Source: Streptomyces albidoflavus
GTDB taxonomy: Bacteria > Actinomycetota > Actinomycetes > Streptomycetales > Streptomycetaceae
Reading direction: 5' to 3'
DNA length: 64,000 bases
NCBI RefSeq assembly: GCF_000719955.1
Contig: NZ_JOII01000023.1
Coordinates: 1-64,000, forward strand
The position numbers and the translations under genes were made by a program. Below, piece by piece: positions 1-7,600 of this stretch (within the stretch, counting starts at the first letter, position 1; each line of letters begins with the position of its first letter). The notes under the pieces are model-generated. The model searched no databases and was not told the origin of the DNA. It was given only the letters and a program-made list of their open reading frames with translations.

Positions 1-74
1 TTTTAATGATACGGCGACCACCGAGATCAACACGTAAGGAGTCGTCGGCAGCGTCAGATGTGTATAAGAGACAG
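1..74 (+). other. Illumina Nextera i5 adapter (synthetic, not genome)
   Basis: Bases 5-33 match the Illumina P5 flow-cell oligo with one mismatch (A for T at 29). Bases 34-41 (GTAAGGAG) match a Nextera i5 index, 42-55 the Nextera read-1 stem, and 56-74 the 19-bp Tn5 mosaic end AGATGTGTATAAGAGACAG. Genomic sequence therefore starts at 75, the transposome insertion point. Reading frames starting at 6 and 58 translate the adapter and are artefacts. Confidence 0.98.
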
Positions 75-382
75 GAGTGGGGGGGGGCAGGGCAGGGCAG
101 GTTGGCGCCGGCCGAGCCCCTGCCCCGGCGGTGGGCCGGTCGGGGGCGGCGGCGCTTGGGTGAGGCGTGTTCTTCGGGTGTGGCCAGGAGGAGACGCCCG
201 GTGCCGCGTGGGTTGGGCGGGCGGGTTGGTACGGCCGGGTTCTGCCTGGGCTTCAGCAGTGGTGGTCGGCTCTGGGGTGCCGGCTTACGGAGCCGTGCCC
301 GGTGTGGGGAATCCTGGGCCGGGAACTACTCGACTGGCTTACGCGGGCGGGGAATTCGCCCCGTAAGTGGGCGTTTCCGCAC

Positions 383-418
383 GACCGCGACCGCGACCGC
401 GACCGCGACCGCGACCGC
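383..418. repeat. Six tandem GACCGC hexamers
   Basis: GACCGC is repeated six times without a mismatch from 383 to 418. The repeat lies outside any supported gene. Such simple repeats are prone to slippage, so copy number may differ between strains or reflect assembly. Confidence 0.9.
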
Positions 419-489
419 GGGGCAGGGCCGCTCACGCAGACTCCGGAACTCCGGCCCGGTGATCGCGCCCCCCCGAGCCGGCAGCACGA

Positions 490-524
490 GTGCGGGGCCC
501 GAACCCCCGTATCGGGCCCCGCAC
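490..524. terminator. Hairpin, 13-bp perfect stem
   Basis: Bases 490-502 (GTGCGGGGCCCGA) pair perfectly with 512-524, with a 9-nt loop. There is no following T-run, which is common for GC-rich actinobacterial terminators. No adjacent gene can be assigned. Confidence 0.55.
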
Positions 525-572
525 GCCTGCTGCCGGCTTCGCAGGCCGGTGGTGGTCTCCTGCGCCGCCGCT

Positions 573-604
573 GCTCCGACGCCGGTCGCGTGAGGCGTCG
601 GAGC
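573..604. terminator. Hairpin, 11-bp perfect stem
   Basis: Bases 573-583 (GCTCCGACGCC) pair perfectly with 594-604 across a 10-nt loop. It is terminator-like and lies about 50 bp after the hairpin at 490-524; both are outside supported genes. Confidence 0.45.
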
Positions 605-961
605 CGGGCTCGGGGGCGTGGCTGGATCGCGTGGGGTGGTGGTGCGAGCGGAAGGCGGGTGTGCCGGGTGGCGCGGCGGGAAGGCGCCGTCTGCGGCTGG
701 CCGGACTTCCGAGGGGAGGCCGTGCGCTCTACGGACCGGGGGCCAGGTGGCCGTTGCCGTCGGTCGTGGAGGGGGTGGGGTGCTTCTCCGTGACGGGTTC
801 GGCTCCGGGGGATTTCCGTGTGCGCATGAGGAATTGGCCTTATGGGGTGTGGTGCGGGGAAATGCGGTGGTGAATGAGGAAAGGGCGCGGGGCGTCGTCG
901 CCGGTGGGCCCCTGCCTCGTACATCCTGCCGGGTGGGGTTGGTGTGAACAAGTTAGGATTG

Positions 962-977
962 CTAAACGCTCGTTTAG
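962..977. promoter_or_regulatory. Perfect inverted repeat upstream of LysR gene
   Basis: CTAAACG-CT-CGTTTAG is a perfect inverted repeat with 7-base arms, AT-rich against its surroundings, 38 bp before the LysR start. Position and symmetry suggest a regulator-binding site, possibly for autoregulation; no -10/-35 pair is clear around it. Confidence 0.45.
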
Positions 978-1014
978 GGGCGGCGGGGGGATACCTGCTC
1001 GACTGGGAGAACGC

Positions 1015-1917
1015 ATGCTGGAACGGCTGGAGTTGGAAGCCTTCCTCACCCTCGCCGAAGAACTGCACTTCGGACGTACCGCCGAGCGGCTGCACGTCAC
1101 GACCGGCCGCGTCAGCCAGCTTCTCAAGAAGCTCGAAGGGCGCGTCGGCGCGCCCCTCTTCGTGCGCAGCAGCCGCACCGTCGAACTCACCGAGATCGGC
1201 AGCCAACTCCGCGAGGATCTCCAGAGCGGTTATGAGCAGATCGCCCGCGGAATGGAACGGGCCGCCGAGGCGGCGAGCGGGGCGCGGAATTCGCTGCGGG
1301 CCGGATTCATCGGTGCCCTCGCCGGCCAGGTGATCCACCGGGCCGCGCGCAAATGCGCGGAGGAGGGAAAGGGCTTCGCGGTTCTCACGCGCGAGGTGCA
1401 GGTCTCCGAGTCCCTCGCGAGCCTGCGCGAGGGGCACGTCGACGTGCTGGCGATGAGCCTGCCGGTCACCGCGCCCGACATCGTGGTGGGGCCCGTCCTC
1501 TTCTCCGAACCCCGGATGCTCGGGGTCCCCGCCGGGCACCGGCTGGCCGACCGGACCACGGTGTCGCTGGAGGACCTGGCCGGGATCACGCTGCTGCGGC
1601 CGGCCCGTTCAGGCGCCGACGAGTGGCTCACCGACCGCCACCCCGGGCACACGCCGGAGGGGGCGGCGATCGTCGGCGGGCCGCGCGTGCAGACCTTCCA
1701 GGAGGCGTTGCAACTGGCCGGGGCCGGTGCCGGCGCCATCATCGTCGGCGCCCAGGCCCAGCAGTTCTACAGCCGGCCCGACCTCGTCTACGTGCCCTTC
1801 CGGGACGCGCCCCCCATCGAGTGGGCCCTCACCTGGCTGCGGGCCAAGGACGCGCCGCGCAAGCGGGAGTTCGCGCGGATCGCCCGTGAGGTGGGGCAGG
1901 CCCACGTGCGGGGCTGA
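1015..1917 (+). CDS. LysR-family transcriptional regulator
   Basis: A 300-residue DNA-binding regulator of the LysR family. Residues 1-60 form the winged helix-turn-helix, visible in LEAFLTLAEELHFGRTAERL and the following Q-L-L-K-K-L-E and 'APLFVRSSRTVELTEIG' wing. The rest is the periplasmic-binding-like effector domain, ending near 295, the usual LysR length. The ATG at 1015 is chosen over upstream in-frame starts because GGGAG (1005-1009) lies 5 nt before it and the family N-terminus begins exactly there. A perfect palindrome (962-977) lies upstream. The gene converges on the DUF6459-type gene with only 2 nt between stops. The effector and target genes cannot be told from sequence. Confidence 0.92.
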   Translation: MLERLELEAFLTLAEELHFGRTAERLHVTTGRVSQLLKKLEGRVGAPLFVRSSRTVELTEIGSQLREDLQSGYEQIARGMERAAEAASGARNSLRAGFIGALAGQVIHRAARKCAEEGKGFAVLTREVQVSESLASLREGHVDVLAMSLPVTAPDIVVGPVLFSEPRMLGVPAGHRLADRTTVSLEDLAGITLLRPARSGADEWLTDRHPGHTPEGAAIVGGPRVQTFQEALQLAGAGAGAIIVGAQAQQFYSRPDLVYVPFRDAPPIEWALTWLRAKDAPRKREFARIAREVGQAHVRG

Positions 1918-1919
1918 CC

Positions 1920-2411
1920 TCAGGGCTCGGCCCGCTCCCGGTGCCGGCCGTCCGCCTCGACGGCGGCGCACCGCCAGCGCAGGTCGGGGCCGCGCTCCAG
2001 GCGGAAGGCGAGGGCGTGCACGCGCTCGCCGCTGCTGATCCTGGCGAACGCCTCGACGACCCCGTCCCGGGGCGCGTACTCGTCGCAGTGGCGGACGGCC
2101 GGTTCGCGGCCGGGGGGCAGGAACGGCTCGTCCGCCGGGGCCAGCCGGACCAGTTGTTCGTACGCCTCGCCGACCGTGTGGCTCAGCATGGAGTGGACGG
2201 GGCGGCGGCCGGTGAGGACGGCGAGGAGCCGGTCGGCGAACCAGTAGCGGGGGACTGCCTCGCGCGGGCGGCGGACGGTGCCGTGGCCGGGGCGGCGGCC
2301 GTCGCGGCGCGCGGTCGCGGGACGGGTGGTCGCCGGGCGGCGGGTGGTCGCGGAACGGGTGGGGGAGCGGCGGGCGGTGGTCCGGCCGGGGCCGGACGGG
2401 GGCCGGTGCAT
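1920..2411 (-). CDS. Rv3235-like (DUF6459) family protein
   Basis: A 163-residue protein of unknown function. The first ~55 residues are Arg/Thr/Pro-rich and probably disordered. From about residue 56 the sequence (RYWFADRLLAVLTGRRPV, then HTVGEAYEQLVRLA) is what I associate with the actinobacterial Rv3235/DUF6459 family, often found near secA. The ATG at 2411 has AGGAGG-like sequence 6 nt upstream. It ends 2 nt from the LysR stop, in convergent orientation, with no terminator between them. The family assignment is by recognition; no catalytic residues are known. Confidence 0.75.
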   Translation of the reverse strand: MHRPPSGPGRTTARRSPTRSATTRRPATTRPATARRDGRRPGHGTVRRPREAVPRYWFADRLLAVLTGRRPVHSMLSHTVGEAYEQLVRLAPADEPFLPPGREPAVRHCDEYAPRDGVVEAFARISSGERVHALAFRLERGPDLRWRCAAVEADGRHRERAEP

Positions 2412-2698
2412 GGCGCCTCCTGGTGTGCGGGGTGACGCGGTCTACCGGGCGGTAACCGCTCGCCGCAGCCTGAGGTCCGGGCCGCCCCCGGGCCAAGCCG
2501 GGCAGAGCCCGGCCGAGGAGCCCGGGAAATTCACCTATCAGGAGGAGAAGCAGGGGGCAGAGCACTGCCGCCGCAAGGCTTGCGGGGGTGAGGGAGCGAC
2601 GCCGGGTTGACGGTTCACGCGGCGCCGCCCGCCTCCGAAGGGGGACCCCGGACACGTATCCTGGGCCCGTCCAGACCCGACCACGGAAACGGCCCCTC

Positions 2699-3208
2699 AT
2701 GCGTGTCTACGTCCCCCTGACCCTGCCGGCTCTCGCCCAGGCGCACCGGGCGGGCGAACTGGGGCCCGGGCCGCTCACCGCCTACGCCGTCACGCCCGGC
2801 CTGCGCGAGTGGTACGTCTCCGACGACATCGAGGAGCTGGAGTACGCGGCGCTGACGCGGGCCGCCCACGGTTCGCTGCGGCTGCTCGCCGCCGACCCCG
2901 GGGCGGTCCGCAAGCGGGTCGTCGTCGCGGTGGACATCGCCGACGGCGCCGTCCACGCCGACCCCGACCGGGCGCTCGACCCGGACGCCCTCGGCGAGGT
3001 GCGGCTGGAAGCGGCCGTGCCGCTGGCCAAGGCGGCCGCCGTCCACGTCGACGCGGACGACGCGGCGGTGGACGTCGCCAAGGCGGCCGAGGCGCTGGCG
3101 GCGGCCGACGGCGGCGACGCGGACGCCCAGTTCGTGGTGGACGGCGCCGACGACCACGAGCTGCTCTGGTTCGCGACCCAGGAGATCGAGCACCTCATCG
3201 CCGGCTGA
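2699..3208 (+). CDS. DUF6912-like conserved actinobacterial protein
   Basis: A 169-residue soluble, acidic, Ala/Val/Asp-rich protein without signal peptide or membrane segment. It begins MRVYVPLTLPALAQAH and contains the conserved block REWYVSDDIEELEYAAL and a C-terminal ELLWFATQEI motif, which I recognise from a conserved Streptomyces family of unknown function (named DUF6912 as far as I recall). The ATG at 2699 is chosen because the family starts there; the upstream in-frame extension is Arg-rich and has no ribosome site. It is 73 bp upstream of the HAD hydrolase gene on the same strand. No biochemical role can be inferred. Confidence 0.8.
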   Translation: MRVYVPLTLPALAQAHRAGELGPGPLTAYAVTPGLREWYVSDDIEELEYAALTRAAHGSLRLLAADPGAVRKRVVVAVDIADGAVHADPDRALDPDALGEVRLEAAVPLAKAAAVHVDADDAAVDVAKAAEALAAADGGDADAQFVVDGADDHELLWFATQEIEHLIAG

Positions 3209-3281
3209 CGGCCTCCGGCCCCGCTCCGGCGGCCCGGAAACCTGCTGGCCGGGCCGTTGCCGACCCCGTTACCTTCGAACC

Positions 3282-3950
3282 ATGCCCACCATCACGCCGC
3301 ACATCGTCTGGGACTGGAACGGCACGCTCTTCCACGACACGGAGGCGGTCGTCGGCGCCACCAACGCGGCGTTCGCCGAGTTCGGGGTCGCGCCGATCAC
3401 CCTGGAGCAGTACCGGGAGCTGTACTGCGTGCCCATCCCGCGCTTCTACGAGCGGATGATGGGGCGGGCGCCCACCGGCGCCGAGTGGGAGGTGATGGAC
3501 GGCGTCTTCCACCGGTACTACGGGGAGCACAGCACCCGGTGCGGCCTCGCCGAGGGCGCCGAGAAGCTGCTCACCGGGTGGCAGCAGGCGGGCCACAGCC
3601 AGTCGATCCTGAGCATGTACGGGCACGAGGAGCTGGTCCCGCTGGTCCAGGGACTCGGCATCGACCGGCACTTCCTGCGGGTCGAGGGGCGCACCGGCAC
3701 CGCCGGCGGTTCCAAGGCCGAGCACATGGTGCGCCACCTCGGGGCGCTGGACGCCGTACGGGCGGAGTCCACCGTGGTGATCGGGGACGCCGCCGACGAC
3801 GCCGTGGCCGCGCACGCCGTGGGTGCCCGGGCGGTGCTGTACACCGGCGGGACGCACAGCCGGGGGCGGCTGGAGGCGACCGGGGCCGTGGTCGTCGACA
3901 CGCTCGCGGAGGCCGTCGAGGTGGCGCACGGGGCGTTCGAACAGGGGTGA
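3282..3950 (+). CDS. HAD-superfamily hydrolase, phosphoglycolate phosphatase-like
   Basis: A 222-residue HAD-like hydrolase, probably a small-molecule phosphatase in the cytoplasm. Motif I is DWNGTLF with the nucleophile Asp at residue 11; the second acidic position is Asn13, as in a subset of HAD proteins. A helical cap domain follows (residues 20-85). Near the C-terminus VVIGDAADDAVAAHAVGA is motif IV/III, which binds Mg2+. The length fits subfamily I phosphatases. A -10-like TACCTT (3270-3275) ends 6 nt before the ATG, so the mRNA may be leaderless; no ribosome site is visible. Substrate unknown. Confidence 0.85.
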   Translation: MPTITPHIVWDWNGTLFHDTEAVVGATNAAFAEFGVAPITLEQYRELYCVPIPRFYERMMGRAPTGAEWEVMDGVFHRYYGEHSTRCGLAEGAEKLLTGWQQAGHSQSILSMYGHEELVPLVQGLGIDRHFLRVEGRTGTAGGSKAEHMVRHLGALDAVRAESTVVIGDAADDAVAAHAVGARAVLYTGGTHSRGRLEATGAVVVDTLAEAVEVAHGAFEQG

Positions 3951-4611
3951 CGGAAGGGGGCCGGGCCGGTGGCGGCCGGGGCTCCCGCACCCCCGGTCGA
4001 GGGTGAGTTGCGTTACACCCGGCCCGGCGGAACGCCGCCGGAACGCCCTCGCAGGCCCTCGGAACCCGGCCTCGCGACCTCCCGCGGTGGCTGAAAAGTG
4101 CCCCACCCCTCTGAGGTTCCCGGGCCGGTGCCGGGAGGGCCGGTTCCAGCCCCGGGAGCGCGTTCCGCGCGGCAGGGGCGTCGCCCCGCGGCTCCGCCCG
4201 GGTGCCACCCCCGTGCGTCCCGGGTGCCCCGGGTGGCTCGTGTGTCCCTCTACCCTCTCGCGCCCCGGCTCCGGCTGGGCGGACCGGCCAAGTTCCCCCA
4301 GTGGTTTTGTACGAAAGCGGCTCATGACGTCCGCCCCCGGATGCGAGATAGCCTGGCCTCGTGATCAGCGCGATACGCGACGGGGGCAGTGGCGCCCCCG
4401 GACGGTGCCCGGTGTGCGGCTTCTGTGCCGTCCCGGGCCCGCTGTGCTGGTCCCCTCCGGGAGAGCGGGCCGCCCACAATGGCCGATAACACCCCGCTCG
4501 TCCCGCTTCCCGGCATAACGTCGAATCCGACCGGAGACCCCGCGTCGCGGCGTTACGTCCCACACGTTTCATCAACGTCTCGCAACGGCGCGTGACAGGA
4601 GCCAGAGGACC
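3951..4611. other. 660-bp intergenic region before the glutamate dehydrogenase gene
   Basis: No gene supported. There is a small 7-bp hairpin (4381-4387 with 4394-4400) and a -10-like TAGCCT at 4349-4354 with a poor -35. A long untranslated leader before the dehydrogenase gene is possible, but I cannot assign a known riboswitch or operator here. Confidence 0.5.
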
Positions 4612-7600
4612 ATGCAGACCAAGCTGGACGAAGCCAAGGCCGAGCTGCTCGAAAGGGCGGCCGAGGTCGCTGAGAACAGCCCGGCAGGGGGACGCCTCCC
4701 CGTCGGGGCGACGGGCGAGGGCGCGCCGGATCAGGACTCCGTGCACGCCTTCCTCCAGCGCTACTACCTGCACACGGCCGCCGAGGACATGGCCGACCGC
4801 GACCCGGTCGACATGTTCGGCGCCGCCTACTCCCACTACCGGCTGGCCGAAAACCGCCCGCAGGGCACCGCCAACGTCCGGGTGCACACCCCGACCGTCG
4901 AGGAGAACGGCTGGACCAGCAGCCACTCCGTGGTCGAGGTCGTCACCGACGACATGCCCTTCCTCGTCGACTCGGTCACCAACGAGCTCTCCCGGCAGAA
5001 CCGCGGCATCCACGTCGTCATCCACCCGCAGGTCGTGGTCCGCCGCGACATCGCCGGCAAGCTCGTCGAGGTGCTGCCGGGCGGCGCCGCCGAGCGGCCG
5101 CTCGACGCGGTCACCGAGTCGTGGATCCACGTCGAGATCGACCGCGAGACCGACAAGAGCGACCTCAAGCAGATCACCGCCGACCTGCTCCGCGTCCTCT
5201 CCGACGTCCGCGAGGCCGTCGAGGACTGGGAGAAGATGCGCGGCGCCGCGCTGCACATCGCCGAGGACCTGCCCGCCGAGCCGCTCGACGACCTCGGCGA
5301 GGAGGATGTTGAGGAGGCCCGCGAGCTGATGCGCTGGCTCGCCGCGGACCACTTCACCTTCCTCGGCTACCGCGAGTACCGCCTGATGGACGACGACTCG
5401 CTGGCCGCCGTCCCCGGCACCGGCCTCGGCATCCTCCGCGCCGACCCGCACCAGGACGAGGACCGCCACCCGGTCAGCCCGTCCTTCGAGCGGCTCCCCG
5501 CCGACGCCCGCGCCAAGGCCCGCGAGCACCGGCTGCTCATCCTCACCAAGGCCAACAGCCGCGCCACCGTGCACCGGCCGAGCTACCTGGACTACATCGG
5601 CGTCAAGAAGTTCGACGCCGAGGGCAACGTCGTCGGTGAACGCCGCTTCCTCGGCCTCTTCTCCTCCGCCGCGTACACCGAGTCGGTCCGCCGGGTCCCG
5701 GTCATCCGCCGCAAGGTCGCCGACATCCTCAAGGCCGCCGGGTTCTCGCCCAACAGCCACGACGGGCGCGACCTCCTCCAGATCCTGGAGACCTACCCGC
5801 GCGACGAGATGTTCCAGATCTCCGCCGAGGAACTCCTGCCGATCGCCACCAGCGTCCTCTACCTCCAGGAACGCCGCCGGCTCAGGCTCTACCTCCGCAA
5901 GGACGAGTACGGCCGCTACTACTCGGCCCTCGTCTACCTGCCGCGCGACCGCTACACCACCGGCGTGCGGCTGCGGATCATCGACATCCTCAAGGAGGAA
6001 CTCGGCGGCACCAACGTCGACTTCACCGCCTGGAACACCGAGTCGATCCTCTCCCGCCTGCACTTCGTGGTGCGCGTCCCCTCCGGCACCCAGCTGCCCG
6101 AGCTGACCGACGCCGACCACGACCGCATCGAGGCCCGCCTGGTCGAGGCCGCCCGCTCCTGGGCCGACGGCTTCGGCGAGGCACTCAACGCCGAGTGCGG
6201 CGAGGAGCGCGCCGCCGAACTCCTCCGCCGCTACCAGGGCGCCTTCCCCGAGGGGTACAAGGCCGACCACTCCCCGCGCGCCGCCGTCGCCGACCTCGTC
6301 CACCTGGAGCGGCTGCGCGGCGAGGGCGAGCGGGACTTCGCCCTCAGCCTCTACGAGCCGGTCGGCGCCGCCCCCGACGAGCGCCGCTTCAAGATCTACC
6401 GCACCGGCGAGCCCGTCTCGCTCAGCGCCGTCCTCCCCGTCCTGCAGCGCCTGGGCGTCGAGGTCGTCGACGAGCGCCCCTACGAGCTGCGTCGCGCCGA
6501 CCGTTCCACCGCCTGGATCTACGACTTCGGGCTGCGCGTCCCCGGCCTCAGCCACGCCAACGACTTCCTCGGCGACGACGGCCGCGAGCGGTTCCAGGAG
6601 GCGTTCGCCGCCACCTGGACCGGCGCCGCAGAGAACGACGGCTTCAACGCCCTGGTCCTCGGCGCCGGGCTGACCTGGCGCGAGGCGATGGTGCTGCGCG
6701 CCTACGCCAAGTACCTGCGGCAGGCCGGATCGACCTTCAGCCAGGACTACATGGAGGACACCCTCCGCAACAACGTCCACACCACCCGGCTGCTCATCTC
6801 CCTCTTCGAGGCGCGGATGGCACCCGAGCGGCAGGCCGCGGGGCTCGAACTGACCGACGGCATCCTGGAAGAGCTGGACGGCGCCCTCGACCAGGTCGCC
6901 TCGCTCGACGAGGACCGCATCCTGCGCTCCTTCCTCACCGTCATCAAGGCGACCCTGCGCACCAACTTCTTCCAGCACACCGAGAGCGGCGAGCCGCACG
7001 GCTACGTCTCGATGAAGTTCGACCCGCAGGCCATCCCCGACCTGCCCGCGCCCCGCCCGGCCTTCGAGATCTGGGTGTACTCGCCGCGCGTCGAGGGCGT
7101 CCACCTGCGGTTCGGCAAGGTCGCCCGCGGTGGTCTGCGCTGGTCCGACCGGCGTGAGGACTTCCGCACCGAGATCCTCGGCCTGGTCAAGGCGCAGATG
7201 GTCAAGAACACCGTGATCGTGCCGGTGGGCGCCAAGGGCGGCTTCGTCGCCAAGCAGCTGCCCGACCCGGCCAAGGACCGCGACGCGTGGCTGGCCGAGG
7301 GCATCGCCGCGTACAAGACCTTCATCTCGGCGCTGCTCGACATCACCGACAACATGGTCGCGGGCGAGGTCGTGCCCCCGGCCGACGTGGTCCGCCACGA
7401 CGAGGACGACACCTACCTCGTCGTCGCCGCCGACAAGGGCACCGCCACCTTCTCCGACACCGCCAACCAGGTCGCCGCCGACTACGACTTCTGGCTCGGC
7501 GACGCCTTCGCCTCCGGCGGCTCGGCCGGCTACGACCACAAGGGCATGGGCATCACCGCCCGGGGCGCCTGGGAGTCGGTCAAGCGGCACTTCCGCGAGC

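Larger units (their letters stand above)
75..1014. other. Left-end stretch with no supported gene
   Basis: No frame here gives a recognisable protein, a ribosome binding site with a credible start, or a family motif. Open frames exist only because stop codons are rare in GC-rich DNA. The stretch holds a hexamer tandem repeat (383-418), two perfect hairpins (490-524 and 573-604) and an operator-like palindrome (962-977) before the LysR gene. The hairpins look like terminators, so a gene could have ended near here on the missing side of the contig break, but nothing remains that I can assign. Confidence 0.6.

Noticed and set aside
6..593. Open frames starting at 6 and 58
   Set aside because: Their N-termini are translated Nextera adapter, a known contaminant, and the genomic part has no family similarity.
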